Source: Methylobacterium haplocladii (GTDB taxonomy: Bacteria; Pseudomonadota; Alphaproteobacteria; Rhizobiales; Beijerinckiaceae). Taken from it: a stretch of DNA of 64,000 nt. Shown piece after piece: positions 7,944 to 16,942 of this stretch. A program made the position numbers and the translations under genes. The first letter of the stretch is position 1. Every line of letters begins with the position of its first letter. The stretch covers positions 124,001 through 188,000 of the forward strand of contig NZ_BJZT01000005.1 of the NCBI RefSeq assembly GCF_007992175.1. Reading direction: 5' to 3'. Under the pieces are notes generated by a model that was given only the letters and a program-made list of their open reading frames with translations, ran no database searches and was not told where the DNA came from.

Positions 7944-8888
7944 ATGAGCAAGAAAGTCGTCTTCCTCGACCGCGAGTCCCTCGACGCCAAGGTGCGGGCG
8001 TTCGGATTTCCGCACGACTACAAGGAATACGACTCGACCTGGACGCCGGAAGAGATCGTCGAGCGCCTTCAGGGCGCCGAGATCGCGCTGATCAACAAGG
8101 TGCCGATGCGCGCCGACGTCCTGAAGCAGCTTCCCGACCTCAAGCTCATCGCCGTCGCCGCCACCGGCACCGACGTGGTCGACAAGAAGCAGGCCAAGGA
8201 ACAGGGCATCACGGTCGTCAACATCCGCAACTACGCCTTCAACACCGTGCCCGAGCATGTGATTGGGCTGATGTTCGCGCTGCGCCGGGCCATCGTCCCC
8301 TACGCGAATTCCGTGCGCCGGGGTGACTGGGCCAAGTCGAGCCAGTTCTGCTACTTCGACTATCCGATCCACGACATCGCTGGCTCCACGCTGGGCATCG
8401 TCGGCTATGGTGCGCTCGGCAAGTCGATCGGGAAGCTCGCCGAAGCGCTCGGCATGAAGGTCATCGCCTACGACGTGTTCGAGCAGCCGGGCCTCGTCGA
8501 TTTCGACACGATCCTGCGCGACAGCGATGTCATCACCCTGCACGTGCCGCTGACGCCCGACACCAAGGGCCTGATCGGCGCCGAGCAGCTGAAGAAGATG
8601 AAGAAGCATGCGCTCCTCATCAACACGGCCCGCGGGGGGCTCGTCGACGAGGAGGCCCTGGTCGAGGCGCTGAAGAGCGGCACGATCGGCGGCGCCGGCT
8701 TCGACGTGGTCGCCCAGGAGCCGCCGAAGAACGGCAACATCCTGTGCGAGCAGGATCTGCCGAACCTCATCGTCACCCCGCACGTCGCCTGGGCCTCGAA
8801 GGAGGCGATGCAGATCCTCGCCGACCAGCTCGTCGATAATGTCGAGGCCTACGTCGCGGGCAAGCCGCAGAACGTGGTCGAGGCGTAA
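7944..8888 (+). CDS. hprA: Hydroxypyruvate reductase (glycerate dehydrogenase)
   Basis: A 314-residue D-2-hydroxyacid dehydrogenase that reduces hydroxypyruvate to D-glycerate with NAD(P)H, the second step after Sga. The nucleotide-binding motif GYGALG (154-159) is followed by an acidic residue at the end of the next strand (IAYD). The catalytic triad of the family is present: R230 in NTARGG, E259 in VAQEPP and H280 in TPHVAWAS. Length equals the known HprA of M. extorquens. AGGGA just before the ATG is the probable ribosome site. Spacing to sga is 104 bases, with a GC hairpin. Confidence 0.97.
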   Translation: MSKKVVFLDRESLDAKVRAFGFPHDYKEYDSTWTPEEIVERLQGAEIALINKVPMRADVLKQLPDLKLIAVAATGTDVVDKKQAKEQGITVVNIRNYAFNTVPEHVIGLMFALRRAIVPYANSVRRGDWAKSSQFCYFDYPIHDIAGSTLGIVGYGALGKSIGKLAEALGMKVIAYDVFEQPGLVDFDTILRDSDVITLHVPLTPDTKGLIGAEQLKKMKKHALLINTARGGLVDEEALVEALKSGTIGGAGFDVVAQEPPKNGNILCEQDLPNLIVTPHVAWASKEAMQILADQLVDNVEAYVAGKPQNVVEA

Positions 8889-8902
8889 AGATACCTGGCC
8901 GT

Positions 8903-9024
8903 CGTCATTCCGAGGCGCCGAAGGCGAACCCGGAACCTACGATCAGGCGCGACGGCATGAACCTCCACCATCCGTAACACGGGTGGGTTCCGGGTTCTCG
9001 CCTCCGGCGAGCCCCGGAATGACG
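8903..9024. repeat. Palindromic repeat (CGTCATTCCGGGG family), inside the serine-cycle operon
   Basis: The left arm (8903-8940) begins CGTCATTCCGAGGCGCCGAA and the right arm (8983-9024) ends with the complementary GCCCCGGAATGACG. The arms pair over about 40 bases with small mismatches around a 42-base centre. Related copies lie at 16943-17056 and 24701-24838. It fills most of the hprA-mtdA spacer, so it would be transcribed as a large hairpin if the operon is continuous. Confidence 0.85.
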
Positions 9025-9100
9025 ATTGAAAACTGGCGGCCGCAGAGTCGCCCGATGGAAACGCACCGCGCATCACGCGGGCACTGAGCTCAGAGGAACG

Positions 9101-9967
9101 ATGTCCAAGAAACTTCTCTTCCAATTCGATACGGATGCCGCGCCGAGCGTGTTCGACGTGGTCGTCGGCTACGACGGTGGCGCCGATCACATCACCGGCT
9201 ATGCCAACGTCACGCCCGAGAACGTCGGCGCCTATGTCGACGGCACGATCTACACCCGCGGCGGCAAGGAGAAGCAGTCGACGGCGATCTTCGTCGGCGG
9301 CGGCGACATGGCGGCCGGCGAGAAGGTCTTCGAGGCGGTGAAGAAGCGCTTCTTCGGCCCGTTCCGCGTCTCCTCGATGCTCGACTCGAACGGCTCGAAC
9401 ACCACGGCCGCGGCCGGCGTCGCCCTCGTCGTCAAGGCGGCCGGCGGCTCGGTGAAGGGCAAGAAGGCGGTCGTCCTGGCCGGCACCGGCCCGGTCGGCA
9501 TGCGCTCGGCGGCCCTGCTCGCCGGCGAAGGCGCCGAGGTCGTGTTGTGCGGGCGGAAGCTCGACAAGGCGCAGGCTGCGGCGGACGCCGTGAACAAGCG
9601 CTTCAACGTCAGCGTCACCGCGGCGGAGACGCCGGACGACGCTTCGCGCTCCGAGATCGTCAAGGGCGCGCATCTCGTGTTCGCCGCCGGCGCCATCGGC
9701 CTGGAACTGGTGCCTGCCGCCGCCTGGCAGAACGAGAGCTCGATCGAGATCGTCGCCGACTACAACGCCCAGCCCCCGCTCGGCATCGGCGCCATCGAGG
9801 CCACCGACAAGGGCAAGGACTATTCCGGCAAGCTCGCCTTCGGCGCCCTCGGCATCGGCGGCCTGAAGCTCAAGCTCCATCGGACGTGTATCGGCAAGCT
9901 TTTCGAATCGAGCGACAAGGTGTTCGACGCCGAAGAGATCTACGCCCTCGCGAAAGAATTGGCCTGA
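9101..9967 (+). CDS. mtdA: NADP-dependent methylene-H4F/H4MPT dehydrogenase
   Basis: A 288-residue MtdA, the methylotroph enzyme interconverting methylene- and methenyl-tetrahydrofolate (also acting on tetrahydromethanopterin) with NADP. It begins MSKKLLFQFDTDAAPS and has the dinucleotide-binding segment VVLAGTGPVGMRSAALLAGEGAEVVLCGRK, followed by the C-terminal LGIGGLKLKLHR stretch. The length matches the characterised protein. GAGG (9093-9096) precedes the ATG at 9101; an upstream in-frame Met would lie in the repeat. Only 3 bases separate it from fch, so the two are co-translated partners. Confidence 0.97.
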   Translation: MSKKLLFQFDTDAAPSVFDVVVGYDGGADHITGYANVTPENVGAYVDGTIYTRGGKEKQSTAIFVGGGDMAAGEKVFEAVKKRFFGPFRVSSMLDSNGSNTTAAAGVALVVKAAGGSVKGKKAVVLAGTGPVGMRSAALLAGEGAEVVLCGRKLDKAQAAADAVNKRFNVSVTAAETPDDASRSEIVKGAHLVFAAGAIGLELVPAAAWQNESSIEIVADYNAQPPLGIGAIEATDKGKDYSGKLAFGALGIGGLKLKLHRTCIGKLFESSDKVFDAEEIYALAKELA

Positions 9968-9970
9968 GCC

Positions 9971-10597
9971 ATGGCGCAGAACGAGACCATCGCGAACTTC
10001 CTCGACGGGCTGGCGAGTTCGGCCCCGACCCCCGGCGGCGGCGGTGCCGCCGCCATCTCCGGCGCCATGGGCGCGGCCCTCGTATCGATGGTGTGCAACC
10101 TCACCATCGGTAAGAAGAAGTACGTCGAGGTTGAGGCCGAGCTGAAGGACGTCCTCGCCAAGTCTGAAGCGCTCCGCGCAACCCTGACCGGCATGATCGC
10201 CGACGATGTCGAGGCCTTCGATGCCGTGATGGCGGCGTACGGTCTGCCGAAGGGAACCGACGAGGAGAAGGCAGCGCGGGCGGAAAAAATCCAGTCGGCG
10301 CTCAAGGTGGCGACCGACGTGCCGCTCGCCTGCTGCCGGACCTGCCGCGAGGTCATCGATCTCGCCGAGATCGTCGCCGACAAGGGCAACCTCAACGTCA
10401 TCTCGGATGCGGGCGTGGCCGTCCTTTCGGCCTTTGCCGGTCTCCGCAGCGCGGCGCTCAACGTCTATGTCAACGCCAAGGGCCTGGACGATCGTGCTTT
10501 CGCCGACGAGCGCCTCAAGGAGCTCGAAGGCTTGCTCGGTGAAGCTGCTGGTTTGAATGAGCGCGTCTACGAAGTCGTCAAGAACAAGGTCAATTGA
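9971..10597 (+). CDS. fch: Methenyltetrahydrofolate cyclohydrolase
   Basis: A 208-residue Fch of the FtcD-cyclodeaminase fold, which converts methenyl-H4F and 10-formyl-H4F. It is mostly helical, with the family's PTPGGGGAAAISGAMGAAL loop at residues about 18-36, then SMVCNLTIGKKKY and a C-terminal DAGVAVLSAFAGLRSAALNVYVN segment. Together with MtdA it links formate-level and formaldehyde-level C1 units. It is the last gene of the first block; a hairpin follows the stop. Confidence 0.95.
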   Translation: MAQNETIANFLDGLASSAPTPGGGGAAAISGAMGAALVSMVCNLTIGKKKYVEVEAELKDVLAKSEALRATLTGMIADDVEAFDAVMAAYGLPKGTDEEKAARAEKIQSALKVATDVPLACCRTCREVIDLAEIVADKGNLNVISDAGVAVLSAFAGLRSAALNVYVNAKGLDDRAFADERLKELEGLLGEAAGLNERVYEVVKNKVN

Positions 10598-10624
10598 GCC
10601 GGCTTATCCTGCCGGCTTCCTTTC
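10597..10624 (+). terminator. Hairpin after fch, possible weak terminator
   Basis: AGCCGGC (10597-10603), loop TTATCCT, GCCGGCT (10611-10617), then TCCTTTC. The T run is interrupted, so termination would be partial. It overlaps the fch stop codon. Confidence 0.5.
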
Positions 10625-10639
10625 TCAGAAAATCTCTGA

Positions 10640-10761
10640 ACGACTGCTGAGCAGGCAAAATTAAACTCTCAATCAAGAAAATGTTTAGGCGCAGGCAGCT
10701 TCACGTGAACTGATTTTTACGCGAGGATGCTTCGCAAAAGGAAACGCGAAGGAGGTCTTCG
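10640..10761 (+). promoter_or_regulatory. AT-rich leader upstream of mtkA with palindrome TTCACGTGAA
   Basis: This spacer is clearly richer in A and T than the genes around it, which suits a second promoter for mtkA-mtkB-ppc-mcl. A perfect 10-base palindrome TTCACGTGAA lies at 10700-10709, and a strong ribosome site GGAGGT at 10751-10756 is 5 bases before the mtkA ATG. No standard -35/-10 pair could be fixed. Confidence 0.5.
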
Positions 10762-11934
10762 ATGGACGTTCACGAGTATCAGGCCAAGGAGCTTCTCGCG
10801 AGCTTCGGTGTCGCCGTCGCCAAGGGCGCCGTCGCCTTCAGTCCGGACCAGGCCGTCTACGCGGCGACCGAGCTCGGTGGCTCGTTCTGGGCCGTGAAGG
10901 CGCAGATCCATGCCGGCGCCCGCGGCAAGGCTGGCGGTATCAAGCTGTGCCGGACCTACAACGAGGTCCGCGACGCCGCCAAGAACCTGCTCGGCAAGCG
11001 CCTGGTGACCTCGCAGACCGGCCCCGAGGGCAAGCCGGTGCAGCGCGTCTACATCGAGACCGCCGACCCCTTCGATCGCGAACTCTATCTCGGCTACGTC
11101 CTCGACCGGAAGGCCGAGCGCGTGCGCGTCATCGCCTCCAAGCACGGCGGCATGGACATCGAGGAGATCGCTGAAAAAGACCCCGAGGCCCTGATCCAGA
11201 TCGTCGTCGAGCCGGCTGTTGGCCTGCAGCAGTTCCAGGCCCGCGAGATCGCCTTCCAGCTCGGCCTGAACATCAAGCAGGTCTCGGCCGCCGTGAAGAC
11301 CATCATGAACGCCTACCGGGCCTTTCGCGATTGCGACGGCACGATGCTGGAAATCAACCCGCTCGTCGTCACCAAGGACGACCGCGTCCTGGCGCTCGAC
11401 GCCAAGATGTCGTTCGACGACAACGCGCTGTTCCGCCGCCGCAACATCGCCGACATGCACGACCCGTCGCAGGGCGACCCGCGCGAGGCCCAAGCCGCCG
11501 AGCACGCGCTCAACTACATCGGCCTCGACGGCGAGATCGGTTGCATCGTCAACGGCGCCGGTCTCGCCATGGCGACCATGGACATGATCAAGCACGCGGG
11601 GGGCTCGCCGGCGAACTTCCTCGACGTCGGCGGCGGCGCCTCGCCGGAGCGCGTCGCGACCGCGTTCCGCCTCGTCCTGTCCGACGACAACGTGAAGGTG
11701 ATCCTCGTGAACATCTTCGCCGGCATCAACCGCTGCGACTGGATCGCCGAGGGCGTGGTGCAGGCGGCCAAGGAGGTGAAGCTCACCGTTCCGCTCGTGG
11801 TGCGGCTCGCCGGCACGAACGTCGAGGCCGGCAAGAAGATCCTCGAGGATTCGAAGCTCGACCTCATCACCGCCGACAGTCTGTCCGAGGCTGCCCAGAA
11901 GGCGGTCGAAGCCAGCAAGAGCGCCAATCACTAA
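10762..11934 (+). CDS. mtkA: Malate-CoA ligase (malate thiokinase) beta subunit
   Basis: A 390-residue ATP-grasp subunit related to succinyl-CoA synthetase beta, working with MtkB to make malyl-CoA from malate, CoA and ATP. It begins [16 protein letters not shown], the classic SucC-like start. It then has [17 protein letters not shown] for nucleotide binding, [33 protein letters not shown] and a C-terminal [13 protein letters not shown] loop. In a methylotroph cluster directly before mtkB, ppc and mcl, the malate-specific assignment is favoured over succinate. The GGAGGT ribosome site is strong. Confidence 0.96.
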   Translation: MDVHEYQAKELLASFGVAVAKGAVAFSPDQAVYAATELGGSFWAVKAQIHAGARGKAGGIKLCRTYNEVRDAAKNLLGKRLVTSQTGPEGKPVQRVYIETADPFDRELYLGYVLDRKAERVRVIASKHGGMDIEEIAEKDPEALIQIVVEPAVGLQQFQAREIAFQLGLNIKQVSAAVKTIMNAYRAFRDCDGTMLEINPLVVTKDDRVLALDAKMSFDDNALFRRRNIADMHDPSQGDPREAQAAEHALNYIGLDGEIGCIVNGAGLAMATMDMIKHAGGSPANFLDVGGGASPERVATAFRLVLSDDNVKVILVNIFAGINRCDWIAEGVVQAAKEVKLTVPLVVRLAGTNVEAGKKILEDSKLDLITADSLSEAAQKAVEASKSANH

Positions 11935-11958
11935 GCCCGCGAAAGGGAGGATTACGCC

Positions 11959-12855
11959 ATGAGCATTCTCATCGACGAGAAGACCCCGATCATCGTCCAG
12001 GGCATCACGGGCGACAAGGGTACGTTCCACGCCAAGGAGATGATCGAATACGGCGCCAACGTCGTCGGCGGCGTGACGCCCGGCAAGGGCGGCAAGACCC
12101 ATGTCGGCGTACCCGTGTTCAACACCGTCAAGGACGCGGTCCGCGAGACCGGCGCCACCACCTCGATCACCTTCGTCGCGCCGCCCTTCGCCATGGACGC
12201 GATCATGGAGGCGGCCGATGCCGGGCTGAAGCTCGTCTGCTCGATCACCGACGGCATCCCGGCCCAGGACATGATGCGGGTCAAGCGCTACCTGATGCGC
12301 TACCCCAAGGACCGCCGCACCATGGTCGTCGGCCCGAACTGCGCCGGCATCATCTCGCCCGGCAAGTCGATGCTCGGCATCATGCCCGGCCATATCTACA
12401 AGCAGGGCAATGTCGGCGTGATCTCGCGCTCCGGCACCCTCGGCTACGAGGCCGCGGCGCAGATGAAGGCCCTCGGGATCGGCATCTCGACCTCGGTCGG
12501 CATCGGCGGCGATCCGATCAACGGCTCGTCCTTCCTCGACCACCTCGCGCTCTTCGAAGAGGATCCGGAGACGGAGGCTGTGCTGATCATCGGCGAGATC
12601 GGCGGACCGCAAGAGGCCGAGGCCTCGGCCTGGATCAAGGACAACTTCTCCAAGCCGGTGGTCGGCTTCGTCGCGGGCCTCACGGCCCCGAAGGGACGCC
12701 GCATGGGCCATGCCGGCGCGATCATCTCCGCATCGGGCGACAGCGCCGCCGAGAAGGCCGAGATCATGAAGTCCTTCGGCCTCACCGTCGCGCCGGATCC
12801 CGGCTCGTTCGGCGAGACCGTCGCGCAGGTCCTGAACCGGCGCAAGGCGGCCTGA
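11959..12855 (+). CDS. mtkB: Malate-CoA ligase (malate thiokinase) alpha subunit
   Basis: A 298-residue SucD-like subunit carrying the CoA-binding domain and the phosphohistidine. The N-terminal QGITGDKGTFHAKEM and GVTPGKGGKTH segments bind CoA, GPNCAGIISPGKS is the middle motif, and the phospho-accepting histidine is H251 in GRRMGHAGAIIS. It lies 24 bases after mtkA, with GGGAGG just before its ATG. MtkA and MtkB form a heteromer. Confidence 0.96.
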   Translation: MSILIDEKTPIIVQGITGDKGTFHAKEMIEYGANVVGGVTPGKGGKTHVGVPVFNTVKDAVRETGATTSITFVAPPFAMDAIMEAADAGLKLVCSITDGIPAQDMMRVKRYLMRYPKDRRTMVVGPNCAGIISPGKSMLGIMPGHIYKQGNVGVISRSGTLGYEAAAQMKALGIGISTSVGIGGDPINGSSFLDHLALFEEDPETEAVLIIGEIGGPQEAEASAWIKDNFSKPVVGFVAGLTAPKGRRMGHAGAIISASGDSAAEKAEIMKSFGLTVAPDPGSFGETVAQVLNRRKAA

Positions 12856-12865
12856 AAAGGCGCCG

Positions 12866-13063
12866 AACCCTCTCCCCGACAGACGTCAGGCTCGCCCGAT
12901 ATACGCAGTCGTTCGACTGGATCGGGCAAGCCCGATCCAGTCGGGGGAGGGTGCCTCGCGGATGCGAGGCGGGAGAGGGGCAATCCCTTTCCGGAACCGG
13001 CGCACCCCTGTCCCGACCCGCTATCGCGGGCCACCCTCTCCCACAGACGGGCGGAGGGTTAGC
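12866..13063. repeat. Hairpin-rich repeat region between mtkB and ppc
   Basis: Several nested inverted repeats fill this 198-base spacer. A perfect 13-base stem CGACTGGATCGGG / CCCGATCCAGTCG is at 12914-12926 and 12931-12943. GCCTCGC/GCGAGGC is at 12953-12959 and 12964-12970, and CCCGC/GCGGG is near 13017-13030. Outer ACCCTCTCCC and GGGAGAGGGG strings also pair. No T run follows, so it should be transcribed through. Confidence 0.7.
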
Positions 13064-13098
13064 ATCGCGACACCCATCAATTCCAAGGTGACCCTCCA

Positions 13099-15861
13099 AT
13101 GACCGTCACCCTCCACCCATCACCGGCTCCGAGCATCGGAGACACCTTCGCCCCGCCCGTGATCACGGGTACGTCGTCGAAGGATGCCCTCGACATCCTG
13201 TTCCACGCGCTGGTCGACGTCGCCCGGCGTCACGATCCGGAACTGGAAGAGGTGCTGCACGGCCGCGCAGACATCTCGACCTTCACGCCCGAGATGCTGG
13301 CTCGCGCGCTCCAGGTGCAGGGCATCTGGTTTCAGCTGCTCTCGATCGCCGAGCAGAACGCCGCCATGCGCCGCCGCCGCCATATCGAGCGCGACGAGGG
13401 ACGTTCGGCGCTGGGCGGCTCCTTCGCGAAGGTGCTGGCGGAGGCATCCGCCAACGGCATCGCGGGACCGCAGATCCATGCGCTGCTGAAGGACCTGCGC
13501 ATCCGTCCGACCATCACCGCGCACCCCACCGAGGGCAAGCGCGTCACGGTGCTGGAGAAGCTGCGCCGGATCTACCTCGTCCTGCGCGAGCTCGAGATCC
13601 CACGCTGGACCGAGCGCGAGCGCAACGGCCTGATGAACGAGCTGCGCGACCAGATCGAGCTGATCTGGATGACCGGCGAGTTGCATCTGGAAAAGGCCAC
13701 CGTCGAGCGCGAGGTCGCCTGGGGCCTGCACTTCTTCGACGAGTCGCTGTTCGAGATGCTGCCCGAGGTGCTGTATTCCCTCGAGGAAAGCCTGGCGCAG
13801 TACTATCCGGACGAGACCTTCGAGGTGCCGGCCTTCTTCCAGTTCGGCTCCTGGATCGGCGGTGACCGCGACGGCAACCCCTATGTCACCGCCTCGGTCA
13901 CCCGCGAGACGCTTCAGCGCAACGCGCTGGCGAGCCTGCGACGCTACCGCGATCGCATCACCCATCTCGGCCGCGTGCTCTCGATCACCGAACGCTCGCT
14001 GCCGGTGCCCGAGTCGTTCAAGAAGGAGCTGACTCAGGCCCTCTCCGAGAGCGGCGACGGCCGGGCCATAGCCAATCGCAATCCCGGCGAGCCCTACCGG
14101 CAGTTCCTCACCTGCATCCTGCGCAAGCTCGAAGCCACCATCCAACGCAACAAGGGCTCGCGCTCCACCGGCGCCGACTATCCGAGCGCCGACGGCCTCA
14201 TCAACGACCTGCGCGTGCTGGAGCAGGGGCTCACCGACGCGAAGTGCCAGTCCCTCGCAACCGACATGGTCCGTCCCGCGCGCCGCATGGTCGAGATCTT
14301 CCGGTTCTCGACAGTCCGCCTCGACCTGCGTGAGAACACCACGCGCACCACCAAGACGCTGCAGGCGCTCTGGAAGCAGAAGGTCGGCGACCGCAAGCCG
14401 ATGCCGAAGGAGGACACGCCGGAATGGCGCGAATGGCTGCTGACCGAGCTCGGGCGGCCGCGCAACCCGGAAGCCAGCTTCGACGACCTCCCCGACGAGG
14501 CCCGCGAGACCCTGGAGACCTTCGCCCTCGTCGGCGAGATGCGCGAGCAGCTCGACCGCGAGGCCTTCGGCAGCTTCATTCTGTCGATGACGCGCTCCAC
14601 CAACGACGTGCTCGGCGCTTACCTGCTGGCCAAGGAGGCCGGCATCTTCCTCGATACCGCCGGCACCGAGATCTGCCCGCTGCCGATCGTGCCGCTGTTC
14701 GAGACGATCGACGACCTGCGCGCGGCACCGACGATCATGAAGGAGCTCCTGAACGTTCCGGTCGTGCGCCGTTCCACCCGCTGGCAGGGCGGCGTGCAGG
14801 AGGTGATGATCGGCTACTCGGATTCGAACAAGGACGGCGGTTTCATCGCCTCGAACTGGGAATTGTCGAAGGCCCAGAGCCGGCTGACCGATCTCGGCAA
14901 GCAGGCCGGCGTGCCCATCGCCTTCTTCCATGGCCGCGGCGGATCGGTCAGCCGCGGCGGCGTGCCGACGCGACGCGGAATCCTGGCGCAGCCGCCCGGC
15001 TCGATCAACGGGCGCTTCCGCACCACCGAGCAGGGCGAGGTGGTCTCGTTCAAATACGCCAACCGCGGCACCGCGGCCTACCAGATGGAGCTGCTCGCCT
15101 CGTCCGTGCTGGAGCACGCTCTGCAATCCGAGCGCGAGACACGCAACCAGCCCCGCAACGAGTTCGACGACGTCCTCGAAGCCCTCTCCGGCGCCTCGCG
15201 CGCAGCCTACGTCAACCTCCTCCAGCACGACGGGCTGGTCGATTACTTCCAGTCCGCGAGCCCGCTGGACGAGATCGCGCTGCTCAACATCGGCTCGCGG
15301 CCGGCCCGGCGCTTCGGCGCCAAGTCGCTTGATGACCTGCGCGCGATTCCCTGGGTCTTCGCCTGGTCGCAGAACCGGCACGCCATTACCGGCTGGTACG
15401 GCGTCGGCTCGGGCCTGCAGAGCTTCATCGAGATCCGCGGAGAGCAGGGTGAACGCCAGCTCAAGCGGCTCTTCCAGGAGTCGCGTGTGTTCCGCCTCGT
15501 CCTCGACGAGGTGGAGAAGACGCTGCTCATGGTCGACCTCGACATCGCCCGCGACTATGCCGGGCTCGTCGCGGACGAAAAGATCCGCCACGACGTCTTC
15601 TCGATGATCGAGGCGGAATACGAGCTGACCAAGCAGATGGTGCTGAGGGTCAGCGGCGACACCGAGCTTGCCGAGCGCTTCCCGCTGTTCCGCGATCGCC
15701 TCAACGGGCGACTGCCGACCATCAACCAGGTCAGCCGCGAACAGGTCGAGTTGCTGCGTCGTTATCGCAGCGAGGAGGACGAGGACCGACGCGAGGCTGT
15801 GAAGTCCGCGCTGCTTCTCTCGATCAACTGCATCGCCGTCGGCTTCGGAGCCACCGGCTAA
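13099..15861 (+). CDS. ppc: Phosphoenolpyruvate carboxylase
   Basis: A 920-residue PEP carboxylase that adds bicarbonate to PEP to form oxaloacetate, the CO2-fixing step of the serine cycle. Catalytic motifs are present: TAHPTEGKR with H142, GSWIGGDRDGNP, GYSDSNKDGG, and FHGRGGSVSRGG with the catalytic arginines. The protein ends CIAVGFGATG, a slight variant of the usual ...NTG terminus. It is flanked by mtkB upstream, across a hairpin-rich spacer, and by mcl 23 bases downstream. Confidence 0.97.
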   Translation: MTVTLHPSPAPSIGDTFAPPVITGTSSKDALDILFHALVDVARRHDPELEEVLHGRADISTFTPEMLARALQVQGIWFQLLSIAEQNAAMRRRRHIERDEGRSALGGSFAKVLAEASANGIAGPQIHALLKDLRIRPTITAHPTEGKRVTVLEKLRRIYLVLRELEIPRWTERERNGLMNELRDQIELIWMTGELHLEKATVEREVAWGLHFFDESLFEMLPEVLYSLEESLAQYYPDETFEVPAFFQFGSWIGGDRDGNPYVTASVTRETLQRNALASLRRYRDRITHLGRVLSITERSLPVPESFKKELTQALSESGDGRAIANRNPGEPYRQFLTCILRKLEATIQRNKGSRSTGADYPSADGLINDLRVLEQGLTDAKCQSLATDMVRPARRMVEIFRFSTVRLDLRENTTRTTKTLQALWKQKVGDRKPMPKEDTPEWREWLLTELGRPRNPEASFDDLPDEARETLETFALVGEMREQLDREAFGSFILSMTRSTNDVLGAYLLAKEAGIFLDTAGTEICPLPIVPLFETIDDLRAAPTIMKELLNVPVVRRSTRWQGGVQEVMIGYSDSNKDGGFIASNWELSKAQSRLTDLGKQAGVPIAFFHGRGGSVSRGGVPTRRGILAQPPGSINGRFRTTEQGEVVSFKYANRGTAAYQMELLASSVLEHALQSERETRNQPRNEFDDVLEALSGASRAAYVNLLQHDGLVDYFQSASPLDEIALLNIGSRPARRFGAKSLDDLRAIPWVFAWSQNRHAITGWYGVGSGLQSFIEIRGEQGERQLKRLFQESRVFRLVLDEVEKTLLMVDLDIARDYAGLVADEKIRHDVFSMIEAEYELTKQMVLRVSGDTELAERFPLFRDRLNGRLPTINQVSREQVELLRRYRSEEDEDRREAVKSALLLSINCIAVGFGATG

Positions 15862-15883
15862 TCGTCAAACACGGAGGAAACCT

Positions 15884-16858
15884 ATGAGCTTCACCCTGAT
15901 CCCGCAGGCCAAGGCGCGCCTGCACCGTTCCGAGCTGGCCGTGCCCGGCTCGAACCCGACTTTCATGGAGAAGTCGGCCTCGTCGAACGCCGACGTGATC
16001 TTCCTCGACCTCGAGGACGCTGTCGCTCCCGACGACAAGGAGCAGGCCCGCAAGAACATCATCCAGGCCCTCAACGATATCGATTGGGGCAACAAGACCA
16101 TGATGATCCGCATCAATGGTCTCGACACGCACTACATGTATCGCGACGTCGTCGATATCGTGGAGAACTGTCCGCGTCTCGACATGATCCTGATCCCCAA
16201 GGTCGGCGTGCCGGCCGACGTCTACGCCATCGACGTGCTGACGACCCAGATCGAGCAGGCCAAGAAGCGCGAGAAGAAGATCGGCTTCGAAGTTCTGATC
16301 GAGACGGCGCTCGGTATGGCCAACGTCGAGGCGATCGCGACCTCTTCGAAGCGCCTCGAAGCCATGTCCTTCGGCGTCGCCGACTACGCGGCCTCCTGCC
16401 GGACGCGCTCGACGGTGATCGGCGGCGTGAACGAGGATTACAGCGTGCTCACCGACAAGGACGAGGCCGGAAACCGCCAGACGCATTGGCAGGATCCGTG
16501 GCTCTTCGCCCAGCAGCGGATGCTGGTCGCCTGCCGCGCCTACGGCCTGCGCCCGATCGACGGTCCCTTCGGCGACTTCTCCGACCAGGACGGCTACATC
16601 TCGGCCGCCCGGCGCTGCGCCTCGGCGGGCTACGAGGGCAAGTGGGCGATCCACCCCTCGCAGATCGACCTCGCCAACGACGTGTTCACGCCCTCCGAAA
16701 AGGAGGTCGAGAAGGCCCGCCGCATCCTCGAGGCGATGGAAGAGGCCGCCAAGGCCGGCCGCGGCGCCGTGGCCCTCGACGGCCGCCTGATCGACATCGC
16801 CTCGATCAAGATGGCCGAGGCCCTGATCCAGAAGGCCGACGCGATGTCCGCCAAGTGA
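15884..16858 (+). CDS. mcl: Malyl-CoA lyase
   Basis: A 324-residue HpcH/HpaI-fold CitE-like lyase that splits malyl-CoA into acetyl-CoA and glyoxylate, closing the serine cycle. Recognisable are ELAVPGSNPTFMEKS, FLDLEDAVAPDDK with the metal-binding acidic residues, IRINGLDTHYMYRD, EVLIETALGMANVEAIA and a C-terminal KWAIHPSQIDLAN. The ribosome site GGAGGA lies about 7 bases before the ATG. A strong terminator follows 27 bases after the stop, ending the second block. Confidence 0.97.
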   Translation: MSFTLIPQAKARLHRSELAVPGSNPTFMEKSASSNADVIFLDLEDAVAPDDKEQARKNIIQALNDIDWGNKTMMIRINGLDTHYMYRDVVDIVENCPRLDMILIPKVGVPADVYAIDVLTTQIEQAKKREKKIGFEVLIETALGMANVEAIATSSKRLEAMSFGVADYAASCRTRSTVIGGVNEDYSVLTDKDEAGNRQTHWQDPWLFAQQRMLVACRAYGLRPIDGPFGDFSDQDGYISAARRCASAGYEGKWAIHPSQIDLANDVFTPSEKEVEKARRILEAMEEAAKAGRGAVALDGRLIDIASIKMAEALIQKADAMSAK

Positions 16859-16885
16859 TTTTTCCGCGTTCGCTTTGACTGCGAA

Positions 16886-16917
16886 GCCGCCCCGGATCAA
16901 CCGGGGCGGCTTTTTTG
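16886..16917 (+). terminator. Terminator of the serine-cycle operon after mcl
   Basis: The 10-base stem GCCGCCCCGG (16886-16895) / CCGGGGCGGC (16901-16910) is followed by TTTTTT. It is nearly identical to the terminator at 17885-17913. Confidence 0.92.
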
Positions 16918-16942
16918 TAAGAGCCGAAATCAAGTCCACAAC

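Noticed and set aside
10717..12711. A 664-codon open frame on the minus strand opposite mtkA and mtkB
   Set aside because: It is the antisense shadow of two clear enzymes in GC-rich DNA; its translation is rich in His, Asp, Arg and Val without any domain.
13120..15591. An 823-codon open frame on the minus strand opposite ppc
   Set aside because: It is antisense to the conserved PEP carboxylase and shows no motif; high GC keeps the frame open.
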